Shown one piece after another: positions 54,482-62,659 of a stretch of DNA of 64,000 nucleotides (within the stretch, counting starts at the first letter, position 1; every line of letters begins with the position of its first letter). Both the position numbers and the translations under genes were made by a program. Origin of the DNA: Methanosarcina sp. UBA5 (GTDB lineage Archaea > Halobacteriota > Methanosarcinia > Methanosarcinales > Methanosarcinaceae); contig NZ_DAVG01000121.1 in assembly GCF_002505485.1 (NCBI RefSeq), forward strand, positions 28,124 to 92,123, read 5' to 3'. The notes beneath the pieces were generated by a model. The model made no database searches. It was not told the DNA's origin and saw only the letters and a program-made list of their open reading frames with translations.

Positions 54482-55273
54482 ATGATAGATCCTTTTGAGC
54501 TTTATTTTTACGAAGACTGTCCCTATCAGGATGAAAGCGCAGAACTGCTCAAGCTTGAAGGCAGGGGAAAATTGAGGATTATCTCAAGAGAAAGCGGTAT
54601 CTGTGCCTGCGCCGGCGACCTGGCAGAGTATTATGAAAGAAAAAGCCTGAAAATCTCAAGTTATCTTCGAGATGGAGAAATTTTCAAGCCAGGGGATGCA
54701 ATTTTCGAAGCTGAAGGAGACCTTAAACTCCTGTTCCGGTTCTGGAGGGTCTCCCAGACTTTCCTCACCCTCATGTGTGCAATTGCCACGAAAACAGCCT
54801 CTATGGTAAGCGCAGGCCGAAAGGTAAACCCTGACCTTATCATTGCAACAAGCCGGAAGACCCACCCAGGATCGCGGATATTTGAGCTTAAAGCTATCCG
54901 TGCAGGTGGAGGAGACATCCATAGAAACTCCCTCAGCGATTCCATCCAGATCAGCCAGAACCACCTGGAAGTTGCCGGAGAACTTGGAAAACTCAGGGCC
55001 ATGAAAAAGATCGAAATCGAGCCCAGATCAAGGGAAGAAGCATTTAAATATGTCGGAATGTCGGATATTATGCTCCTTGATCACCTTTCTCCGGAAGAAC
55101 TGCGGGATCTCGGGCCCGAACTTAAGAAACTCAATCCTAAGCTTGAACTTGCAGTGGGAGGAATCGAAGCATCCCGGATCCCTGAATATGCTCCTTTTGT
55201 AGACATTATCGTTATAAGCGCTCCCTATTACGCAAATCCCTTTGACTTCACGACGAAAATCGAAAGAATATAA
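54482..55273 (+). CDS. ModD/NadC-like phosphoribosyltransferase family protein
   Basis: This 263-residue protein is related to quinolinate phosphoribosyltransferase, of the ModD kind. RFWRVSQTFLTLMCAIATKTASMV (residues ~85-108) and IIATSRKTHPGSRIFELKAIRAGGGDIHRN (about 125-154) match the N- and C-terminal lobes of the PRTase, and LAVGGIEASRIPEY near the end is the barrel motif with the phosphate loop. GDAIFEAEGD also fits. ModD lies near molybdate uptake genes in some bacteria, with an unknown reaction. The start ATG 54482 is preferred over TTG 54470, since TTGAGG lies upstream. It is followed after 30 nt by a DUF364 gene, so the two form an operon. Confidence 0.78.
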   Translation: MIDPFELYFYEDCPYQDESAELLKLEGRGKLRIISRESGICACAGDLAEYYERKSLKISSYLRDGEIFKPGDAIFEAEGDLKLLFRFWRVSQTFLTLMCAIATKTASMVSAGRKVNPDLIIATSRKTHPGSRIFELKAIRAGGGDIHRNSLSDSIQISQNHLEVAGELGKLRAMKKIEIEPRSREEAFKYVGMSDIMLLDHLSPEELRDLGPELKKLNPKLELAVGGIEASRIPEYAPFVDIIVISAPYYANPFDFTTKIERI

Positions 55274-55302
55274 AATGAGATAAAAAGTAAAAAGGTAGCA
55301 GC

Positions 55303-56196
55303 ATGCCAGAAACAGGATATCCCAAAAAAAGAACATTCCCGGAAAACGAAGAAAAAAAGGAAAAAAATGGACTGAAAGGTGAAGGAAATAAAGGGGGCAG
55401 GAAAAAAGAAGAAGCTGAAATCCTGCCCGCCTTGGTGAATGCGCTCAAAAATGACCTGGGCTCTGCTCTTAGGGAAATAGAAGTAAAGGATGTCAGGATA
55501 GGGCTCGCCTATACCGGAGTCTTGCTTTCCGAAAACTATGGGGGTGTTGCCTGCACTCCCCTCTATGAGTTTTCAGGCTGTCCTGCTCTCAGGTTTGCGG
55601 GATCTCTGAAAGGTAAAACTGTGGATAAATTGCTTGAACTTGTCCTGTCGGAAAATCCTCTTGAAGCTGCAGTTGGGATTGCAACTGTAAATGCGCTTTC
55701 CCACATGCTGCGGGATATCAAACCTGAAAACTTCCCTACATCAAACATAGATATCCTTGACCTTATAAAACCAGAAGACAGGGTTGCAATGGTAGGCTAT
55801 TTTGGCCCTCTTGTCCCTAAAATCTTGAAAATAACAAATAAACTCACAGTCCTCGAAAAGCGTGAAATCGAATTTCCTGAAACCCGGACTCTGCCTTCGG
55901 AAAAAGCCAGAGAAGTTTTCCACACATCGGATGTAATAATTCTCAGTGCAAGTACTCTCGCCAACAGGACTTTCGATGAACTCCTTTCCTTCCGGGGTGC
56001 AGCAAGGGAAGTTGTCCTGCTCGGCCCAAGCACACCTCTTTATCCGGGCCCGTTTTTTGAGAGAGGGATTACTGCAGTAATGGGAACCCAAATCTTTGAT
56101 CCCATGACTATGCTTACCATTGTCAGCGAAGCAGGAGGAACGAAAAAACTTCACAAGTACTGTGGGGAGAAGGTGGCATTTAGAAAAAACAAATAA
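55303..56196 (+). CDS. DUF364/DUF4213 family protein (heavy-metal chelation)
   Basis: In this 297-residue protein the first 40 residues are Lys/Glu-rich and of low complexity. From ~45 it shows a DUF4213 region (DVRIGLAYTGVLLSENYGG) and then DUF364 (VAMVGYFGPLVPKI, REVVLLGPSTPLYPGPFFERGI). This family, called putative heavy-metal chelation, is found with molybdate or tungstate and cobalamin genes. TALANRTFDELLSF and the C-terminal LHKYCGEKVAF contain the few conserved polar residues. AAAGGT sits before the ATG. A decayed copy of its C-terminal tail lies at 56260-56337. The substrate is not established. Confidence 0.82.
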   Translation: MPETGYPKKRTFPENEEKKEKNGLKGEGNKGGRKKEEAEILPALVNALKNDLGSALREIEVKDVRIGLAYTGVLLSENYGGVACTPLYEFSGCPALRFAGSLKGKTVDKLLELVLSENPLEAAVGIATVNALSHMLRDIKPENFPTSNIDILDLIKPEDRVAMVGYFGPLVPKILKITNKLTVLEKREIEFPETRTLPSEKAREVFHTSDVIILSASTLANRTFDELLSFRGAAREVVLLGPSTPLYPGPFFERGITAVMGTQIFDPMTMLTIVSEAGGTKKLHKYCGEKVAFRKNK

Positions 56197-56208
56197 ATCA
56201 AAAATAAG

Positions 56209-56262
56209 TCTGCTTGAGCGAAGCGAAACGGACAGCGCACTGCAAGAGCCGCAATTCTGCCG
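56209..56262 (-). repeat. Dispersed repeat, copy B
   Basis: This is the inverted partner of 53213-53272. Reading on the minus strand it gives AATTGCGGCTCT, GCTGTCCGTTTCGCTT and CGCTCAAGCAG. It lies between the DUF364 stop and the fossil tail described next. Confidence 0.7.
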
Positions 56263-56337
56263 AAAAAACTGCATCAGTACTGCGGAAAAAAGGTTGCGTT
56301 CAGAAGTAAAAATGAAAACAAGAATAAGTTCTCTTAA
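56260..56337 (+). pseudogene. Fossil C-terminal tail of a second DUF364 gene
   Basis: This short frame reads PKKLHQYCGKKVAFRSKNEN and ends at a stop after NKFS. It closely matches the end of the intact DUF364 protein 65 nt upstream (KKLHKYCGEKVAFRKNK). The rest of the gene is missing. It suggests a former tandem duplication that was deleted, with the inverted repeat copy B at the join. Confidence 0.75.
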
Positions 56338-56692
56338 GCGAAGTAAAGAAGATTTCGTGCTGTTGTATTTGCAAGTTCAACTCCAGGAAATTTCCGATTT
56401 CCTGCGATCCCAAACGAAACTCGGGTGTCGTACTTTCCTGAAACTCAAATTGTTTCCTGAACTATATTGAATAATCAATCAATTTTTGACTATATCACAC
56501 AAAATAAAGCTTTAAAGCAAACATATTAAGGTTTATATATAGAAATTAAGCTTTATTTCTTAAAAAGTTATATAATTAACCTTTAAATTTAAAATAAGCT
56601 CATTTCTAAACTCCTGTTCTGCAAGTATCTTTATCTCTTTTTCTAGTAATTTAACGGGCATACAGCTATAGGCTTGAATAAAGGAGATAAAA
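56338..56692. other. Intergenic region before the beta-helix lipoprotein gene
   Basis: No gene is seen. A TATA-like GTTTATATATAG lies at about 56531-56542. The ribosome binding site GGAGAT is at 56681-56686. Confidence 0.55.
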
Positions 56693-58042
56693 ATGAACAG
56701 AAACTTTAAATTTCGAGGCATAGTCACACTGGTACTGGTAGCCAGTTTGATTACTCTGGCAGCTTGTGGGTGCGTGTCCGGATCGGAAACTTCGAACAAA
56801 GCTACGACAGATACAACCAATGACACGACTAATACTACTTCTACGGCAAGTGAAGCGTATACACAGAGCGGAGGAACTGAGACCAGATCAAACCAGGCTT
56901 TTACTGCATCTAATACCGATGAAAACGGAATCAAAGTTACCAATGGCGGTATTTTCACTCTTTCAAATTCGACTGTGAAAAAGACAGGAAACACCTCTTC
57001 GAATGAGAACAGCGACTTTTACGGCCTCAATGCTGGTGTACTGGCAGAGTCCGGAAGTGCAATAGAGCTCCCCAACTGTACAGTAACTACAAACGCCAAT
57101 GGCGCCAACGGTGTTTTTGCTACGGGATCGGGTTCTTCGGTAACTCTGTCCAATGTCACGATCAATACTTCTGCTGATGGCTCCCGGGGTGTGGATGCAA
57201 CCCAGACAGGTAACATAACCTGTAAAGACGTAAATATCACTACTGCCGGGCAACACTGTGCAGCCATTGCAACGGACCGTGGAAATGGAAATATTACTGT
57301 TACAGGCGGGACCATGAACACAGCCGGAGAAGGTTCTCCAGGAATCTATTCTACAGGCAATATTACGGTTTCTAATTCCACAATTTCGGCTACAGGATCA
57401 GAGACTGCTGTAATAGAAGGAAAGAACTCCATATCTTTGGCGAATGTCACCATTTCAGGCGAGAAAAAATGCGGAGCCATGCTCTACCAGAGCTTTTCCG
57501 GCGATGCCGAAGTAGGCACCAGCAGCTTTACGATGAACGGAGGCTCACTCAAGGCGGCAGTAGGTCCTCTCTTCTATATTACAAACACACAATCCACAAT
57601 AGAGGTAAAAGATGCGAATTTGAGTTCAGCATCAGGTACTCTTTTGACAGCCAGTGCCGATAGGTGGGGCAATACAGGATCAAACGGAGGTGTTGTGACC
57701 TTTAAGGCAGAAAATGAAACTCTCTTGGGTAATATTACCTGTGATACTATCAGCTCAGTTGCCGCCATATTGAAAAACAACACTACCCTGACCGGAGCAA
57801 TCAATGCAAACAATACGGCAAATTCAATGAATCTGACCCTGGATTCAACAAGCAACTGGGATGTGACAGGAACTTCATACCTGACAAATTTCACAGATGA
57901 AAATTCCACATTGTCTAATATCAAGGACAATGGAAATACCATATATTATGACTCAAATTCCAGTACAAACAGCTGGCTTGAAGGCAAAACTTATACTTTG
58001 AGCGATGGAGGTCAGCTAACTCCTATGATAGATTCGCAGTAA
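56693..58042 (+). CDS. Secreted lipoprotein with beta-helix-like repeats
   Basis: In this 449-residue protein the N-terminus has a signal with a lipobox (VLVASLITLAACGCVSG), so lipid anchoring to the membrane is likely. A Thr/Ser/Asn-rich linker follows. The body consists of repeats of about 20-30 residues with NITVSNSTI, VTLSNVTI, ITVTGGTM and SLANVTI cores, the pattern of a right-handed parallel beta-helix. Many Asn-X-Ser/Thr sequons suggest N-glycosylation. GGAGATAAAA precedes the ATG. There is no enzyme motif. A surface adhesin or carbohydrate-related role is conceivable, but this is inference. A strong terminator hairpin follows. Confidence 0.82.
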   Translation: MNRNFKFRGIVTLVLVASLITLAACGCVSGSETSNKATTDTTNDTTNTTSTASEAYTQSGGTETRSNQAFTASNTDENGIKVTNGGIFTLSNSTVKKTGNTSSNENSDFYGLNAGVLAESGSAIELPNCTVTTNANGANGVFATGSGSSVTLSNVTINTSADGSRGVDATQTGNITCKDVNITTAGQHCAAIATDRGNGNITVTGGTMNTAGEGSPGIYSTGNITVSNSTISATGSETAVIEGKNSISLANVTISGEKKCGAMLYQSFSGDAEVGTSSFTMNGGSLKAAVGPLFYITNTQSTIEVKDANLSSASGTLLTASADRWGNTGSNGGVVTFKAENETLLGNITCDTISSVAAILKNNTTLTGAINANNTANSMNLTLDSTSNWDVTGTSYLTNFTDENSTLSNIKDNGNTIYYDSNSSTNSWLEGKTYTLSDGGQLTPMIDSQ

Positions 58043-58065
58043 TAATTGACTAAAAAACTATTCTT

Positions 58066-58091
58066 GTAGCCTTATAAGGCTACACTTTTTT
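58066..58091 (+). terminator. Palindromic terminator after the beta-helix gene
   Basis: GTAGCCTTATAAGGCTAC is a perfect 18-nt palindrome (7-bp stem, 4-nt loop) directly followed by ACTTTTTT. It lies about 24 nt after the stop codon. Confidence 0.85.
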
Positions 58092-58197
58092 CTGAGCTTA
58101 TCTACTCTTCCACGTTTCTTCATTTACGGTTCTTACATTCAGAGGGAGTCCCTATGTATTGATAACCGTGAAATATGCTACCGTGAAATGTGCTAAT

Positions 58198-59220
58198 TTA
58201 TGTTGAACGCTTGAAAATCAGTAATGATAAAAGTCCCAAAATGACCATTATTGAAGTAAAGCCAGGCATTTGATTGGTTGTTTTATTACCAGCAATCTCC
58301 TTGTCATTGCCTGATAAGTTGACCCCATCACTTTTATTCATATCTGATATATTCATATCTGATATCTCATCTGCTGGTAAAAGTCCTTCAGCTATTGTTG
58401 GAACTTCTCCCCATTCAAAAACTACTGGTGCTTCACTTACGCCTTCTTGTTTACAGTGCTCGTCAATTATTAGATAAATTTCATCAATTATTGACTCATT
58501 AACGTTTTCATGAGATTTTTTATCAAAATCCACAAATATGTATCCCCTATAGTTATAACCATAACTAACCACTGGTCCACCGTTTTCTAACGTATAATGA
58601 CCAAGTTCAGCTCTGAAACTATGAATACACTTACCTGCTGTCTCTTCCCATTCCACTTTTTTATCAGCGTCTGTAATAACAGGCATCTTTCCTCGAGTGG
58701 CTATAAACCCGGACTCATTTTTAATTTCCTCAAAAATCTGAGGGCCATAATCCGGTAGCGAGAGATTCCCCTCATCCTGTGCCCACATAAAGACCACAGG
58801 TACTTCACTTATACCTTCCTGCTGTTCGCAGTAATCATTAATTTTCTGATATATTTCGTCAATTCTGGAGTCGTCTACTTTTCCTTTATATGCAGAGCTC
58901 AATTCAATTATTATTACGTTACTGGCAGCAACGCTTTTTATAGAACTGTCAAATTCGGAATATGACGGCCCCATCCGGGTAAGATTTAACCAGCAATCTG
59001 CAATTGAATTTTTCCACTTCTGATCAACTGTTTCTGGTAAGGTTCCTCTATATGCTATGAATGAGGAATCATTTGCAAATTCCTTTATATAAGGTTCAGA
59101 GATCTCATTAGATTTGGAATCGTTCAATTCGCTATCATCTGCACTTGCAGAACCACATAAAAAAAGAGAAACACAAATGATAAGTATCAGCCATTTGCCA
59201 ATATTCCTTCTTTTGAGCAT
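58198..59220 (-). CDS. Surface protein with internal duplication and PGF-CTERM-type tail
   Basis: This 340-residue protein has a signal peptide (WLILIICVSLFLCGSASA) and a C-terminal QMPGFTSIMVILGLLSLLIF-K-R tail. That tail fits the PGF-CTERM signal, which is cut and lipid-linked by archaeosortase. The body has two related halves: FIAYRGTLPE ... YCEQQEGISEVPVVFMWAQ (residues ~53-150) and FIATRGKMPV ... HCKQEGVSEAPVVFEWGE (~170-275). Each has a conserved Cys pair region. The linker before the tail is Asn/Ser/Asp-rich. The function is unknown. It is probably anchored to the S-layer or membrane surface. AAGGTCTG precedes the ATG at 59220. Confidence 0.82.
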   Translation of the reverse strand: MLKRRNIGKWLILIICVSLFLCGSASADDSELNDSKSNEISEPYIKEFANDSSFIAYRGTLPETVDQKWKNSIADCWLNLTRMGPSYSEFDSSIKSVAASNVIIIELSSAYKGKVDDSRIDEIYQKINDYCEQQEGISEVPVVFMWAQDEGNLSLPDYGPQIFEEIKNESGFIATRGKMPVITDADKKVEWEETAGKCIHSFRAELGHYTLENGGPVVSYGYNYRGYIFVDFDKKSHENVNESIIDEIYLIIDEHCKQEGVSEAPVVFEWGEVPTIAEGLLPADEISDMNISDMNKSDGVNLSGNDKEIAGNKTTNQMPGFTSIMVILGLLSLLIFKRST

Positions 59221-59904
59221 TTTAATCAGACCTTATCAGTTACTTAATAATTCTAACTTCTATCATTGTCTTAAATTAATCTTAAAATCAAGCAGCTTCG
59301 AGTTTATTCTAAGAAATATATAAATAAGGAGACCGGATTTTTATACTACTGATCTCAAAGCTTAACTGCATGATTTGTTTAAGTAAGACAGTAGCAGAGC
59401 ATAAAATACTTTTTAAATTTTCTAATTTTGTCTTTGTCTTCTTAAAACGAGAATTTTAAAAATACTTTTATTTCTGCTTATCTCAGCTACAATTTGCTAA
59501 AAAAGCTATCATAATACGCCGGATTATCCCAAAGTTGGTGAAACTTTTAATTTTCTTTTATTACAATTATATATCGAGCTGATACCAAAACTCAATATAA
59601 CTTCCCAAAGTCCAGATTCAAAATAATCAATCGATTTTCTGATTATGAAAATAGTTCTGAAAATTTACGGATTAAGGGATAAAAATTTACTTTGGGATGA
59701 GCTCTTTCATATAATATTTCAATAGCTAAAAGCTTGGATATTCAAATAAATGCAGTTGTTTTAGATGAAAAATACTGCTTTTTCTGACCTGTTGCTCTCC
59801 GTATGGCTGACTCAATGAGGGAATACGAGTATGTACTCACGATTATGAATAAAAAAGCTTAAAAGTTTTAGATCTTATGTATTCCATAAGTCTCAGTTAA
59901 AATC
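59221..59904. other. 684-bp AT-rich region without a supported gene
   Basis: A fossil-like plus-strand frame near 59730-59862 reads SLDIQINAVVLDEKYCFF, a stop (TGA), then PVALRMADSMREYEYVLTI and MNKKA. It may be a decayed gene end. No ribosome binding site or longer frame is present. The rest is low-complexity AT-rich DNA. Confidence 0.4.
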
Positions 59905-60549
59905 TTAAAGTGCTATAATGGCTCTTACAGAAAGTAGTCCAAACACTAGGAAACCTATGATATAAAACACGGTTGTTTCTATAGGCGGTTTTTTAGTAAT
60001 CTCTTTTTTTATTCCCTCATCTTTAGAGTTTGTTTTGCTCAATTTGTTTTTTAACCAATTTAAAGTAAAAATAACTATTACCATCATTCCTATTATCTCA
60101 GGAATAAAATCTTTTGGAAAGTTAATCATGAAAGATTCTTTGAGTAGCATTAATAAAAATGCGATCCCATCAGCAATGTTATCTTTTGGAAAACTCCATC
60201 CAAGTAGGGGCCAGAATAAGGTTTTTGGCGTATTCCACATCTGATCTTCCATAAGATGGAAAAAAGAACCTGAAGCAAGAGTAATAATTACGATATCGCT
60301 TCTTTTATCATAGAAGTATAAACCTATTAGGCAGAGAGTAATAGAAAATAATAATGTATGACTTATCATGCGCCCATTTGAAATGATTGATGCAAAGACG
60401 ATCATTCCTAATGGTTTATCTATCAAATCAGGCAAAAGGGCTCCAATAACGAGATACCTTCTGTCTATGATAGTCTTTAACCGTGGTGCAATATATGAGA
60501 ATACAAAAAATATCCCAAGTGTAATACCAATATGTCCAAAGAGCAGCAT
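59905..60549 (-). CDS. YdjM-like (LexA-binding/metal-dependent hydrolase) membrane protein
   Basis: This 214-residue membrane protein has the YdjM/DUF457-type layout: MLLFGHIGITLGIFFVF with His, LIGALLPDLIDKPLG (residues ~36-50), GRMISHTLLFSI (~59-70) and FFHLMEDQMW (~95-104). The conserved His/Asp residues suggest a metal site near the membrane. Five or six helices are predicted. The name metal-dependent hydrolase comes from family annotation and no substrate is known. The C-terminus has a Lys-rich loop before a final helix. It is on the minus strand and divergent from the cytochrome b5-like gene. Confidence 0.78.
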   Translation of the reverse strand: MLLFGHIGITLGIFFVFSYIAPRLKTIIDRRYLVIGALLPDLIDKPLGMIVFASIISNGRMISHTLLFSITLCLIGLYFYDKRSDIVIITLASGSFFHLMEDQMWNTPKTLFWPLLGWSFPKDNIADGIAFLLMLLKESFMINFPKDFIPEIIGMMVIVIFTLNWLKNKLSKTNSKDEGIKKEITKKPPIETTVFYIIGFLVFGLLSVRAIIAL

Positions 60550-60811
60550 GGTAACACAAAGAAAATCTTCTTAAATTATAAAAAGTGATCGCCTTAAACA
60601 AAGTGATTAGTTAGCATGATGAAAAGATAACAGATGATACTAAGATTATCCTCAATTAATGTTACAGAATTTTTGGCACATACCAAAAATAAAATTGGAG
60701 TTCCCTCGATGTTTAACTTTCACGTCGTTGAACTTCCAACTGGTTTTGAATCTGCGAAATCATTTCAGGATACAACACTATATTGTAGGCTATATTGTAG
60801 GGGGTAAAATA

Positions 60812-61312
60812 GTGAGAAAAATACTGATTATATTGATAGTGTTGTTTGGTATGTTCCTCGCAATAGGATGCGCTGGTCAGAAAGAGAAAGCTCCAAATGA
60901 AACAGGAACCCCAGAACAGGCTGTAACTCCAGTTGAAGCTATAACTGAAGCTGTAAAGGAAACTCCTGTTACAGAAATCACTCATACTGAAGCGGTTACT
61001 CCAACTGGAGGAAATGCAACTGGAGAAAAGGCAATTGAAAGACAAAATACAACTGAAATGCAGAAAGTGACCAATAAATCGGAAATGAAAGAATATACAC
61101 TTGAAGAACTTGCAAAGTATAACGGTAAAAATGGGAAGACATACGTTGTCTATCAAGGCAATGTCTATGATGTCTCTGATAGTGATCTTTGGAAAAATGG
61201 CACTCATAATGGACACAATGCAGGGAAGGATCTCACTGAAGAAATGAATAAGTCACCACACAGGCCTGAAATCATAAAGGGTTTTCCTGTTGTTGGAACT
61301 TTGAAAAAATAA
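60812..61312 (+). CDS. Lipoprotein with cytochrome b5-like domain
   Basis: The first 22 residues of this 166-residue protein are a signal with lipobox (LIVLFGMFLAIGCAGQ), then a Thr/Ala/Glu-rich linker to ~residue 90. The C-terminal 75 residues match the cytochrome b5-like heme/steroid-binding fold: YTLEELAKYNGKNGKTYVVY, GNVYDVSDSDLWKNGTH and EIIKGFPVVGTL. His residues around GTHNGH and MNKSPH may bind heme, though the eukaryotic HPGG motif is replaced. The open frame starts further upstream, but the GTG at 60812 has GGGGGTAAAATA before it and begins the signal. Electron transfer at the cell surface is inference. Confidence 0.8.
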   Translation: MRKILIILIVLFGMFLAIGCAGQKEKAPNETGTPEQAVTPVEAITEAVKETPVTEITHTEAVTPTGGNATGEKAIERQNTTEMQKVTNKSEMKEYTLEELAKYNGKNGKTYVVYQGNVYDVSDSDLWKNGTHNGHNAGKDLTEEMNKSPHRPEIIKGFPVVGTLKK

Positions 61313-61774
61313 CATAATTTTGGAATCTGTTTAACCAAGTTCTCTTAAATTCACTATCAAACTAGAGATTATTTCTTTTTTTCCATTAATTAATGTGAAT
61401 AGTAGTTCTTCTAAAGAATTCTATTTCATTTCGACCTAAATTTCGATTTAGGTCCTAAATAGTGGAAATAAATATAAATTACGGCTTGAATAAAGGAATT
61501 ATAAGCCTTCTCTGAATGAAAAATAAAGAGGAGGCTAGATTTTTAATAATATAGATGGAATACGAAAAATAAGTGATATGAATCATTAAAATCCAAAATT
61601 AAGGTTTACTAACCGTTTAAATAAGAGGCTAAATTCTTAAAATATTCTTTATTAGGAAATCAATAGGATTCCATTTTAATCACGGAATAAGCTTATAAGC
61701 TTCTAAATAATAAATCATTTTGGGGATATTATAGTTGAACATTTATAAATAGCGAGACTTGGGGTATAAAATAT
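61313..61774. other. Intergenic region with nested CCTAAA palindromes
   Basis: The stretch at 61433-61461 reads GACCTAAA-TTTCGA-TTTAGGTC and continues TCCTAAAT, so CCTAAA and TTTAGG alternate and can pair in two ways. It could be an operator or terminator. No gene is supported elsewhere. TATA-like boxes precede the methyltransferase gene. Confidence 0.5.
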
Positions 61775-62503
61775 ATGTTTGGGGAGAACGAAAAAAACAT
61801 ATCCAAACTAAAGGACTTCTGGATAGAGTTTTTCGCAGGTAGAAGAGACGGTGGTCACAGATCTTCAACTGAGGAATTTATTTCCATGGAAGCTAAGGAA
61901 AAGCTATTCCATCTGGATGGGGGCAAAACCCTGCTTGATTTTGGATGCGGTGCAGGCGAACTCCTGGTTTACTATGCGCCGGAATATGAACAGCTCGTAG
62001 GAGTTGATTTTTCCGTATCCATGCTTGACGAAGCAAGCAAAAAAATCAGGGAACGGAAATGTGAGAATATATCGTTAATTCAGGCTGATGACAAAACTGT
62101 CTGGGATAAACTGGAATGCTCCTTTGATCGAATAACCGCAGCTGGAGTGGTCCAGTATTTGACATTGCAAGAAATTGATAGCTTTATCTTTAATGCATCG
62201 AATTTTCTCAATAAAGATGGTAAAATAGTGTTGTTCGACATACTGGACCCTCGATTATATCCATTATGGAAAATAGGGTTGTTCTCGCAAGATGCAGGTA
62301 TCTGGAATATTTTACGCAAAATCGGTTTTGAGTTTAAGGTTATATTATCTGCAAGCTTGAATAATCGCCCAAGAGACATTCTCGGGTTTGCCCACAATCC
62401 CAATGTAGTTAAAAAAATAGCCGATAAATATAATTTTGAAACTACTTTTGTAAAATCAATGTATTACGAATATAAATATCATGCAATAATATCTCAAAAT
62501 TAA
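61775..62503 (+). CDS. Class I SAM-dependent methyltransferase
   Basis: This 242-residue protein has SAM motif I KTLLDFGCGAGELLVYY (about residues 51-67), motif II VGVDFSVSMLDEASKK (~75-90), IQADD near 105 and a post-III motif DGKIVLFDILDP (~150-161). The fold is the ordinary small-molecule type (UbiE/Methyltransf_11-like). The substrate is unknown. The ATG at 61775 has GGGGTATAAAATAT upstream. The gene is AT-rich and stands alone between the b5-like lipoprotein and the convergent formylmethanofuran dehydrogenase gene. Confidence 0.88.
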   Translation: MFGENEKNISKLKDFWIEFFAGRRDGGHRSSTEEFISMEAKEKLFHLDGGKTLLDFGCGAGELLVYYAPEYEQLVGVDFSVSMLDEASKKIRERKCENISLIQADDKTVWDKLECSFDRITAAGVVQYLTLQEIDSFIFNASNFLNKDGKIVLFDILDPRLYPLWKIGLFSQDAGIWNILRKIGFEFKVILSASLNNRPRDILGFAHNPNVVKKIADKYNFETTFVKSMYYEYKYHAIISQN

Positions 62504-62659
62504 CGGGTATGGAAGCTTCAAGCCCAATACTTAAAAAGGATCGAAAGAGCTAAATCGCCACCTTAAACTTTCGAGAATAAGAGTGAGAGCGAAATTACTC
62601 CCACCCTTTAATATTGTTTTTCCTTCAGCTTATATGCAGAAAGAAAAAAGGTAAATAAT

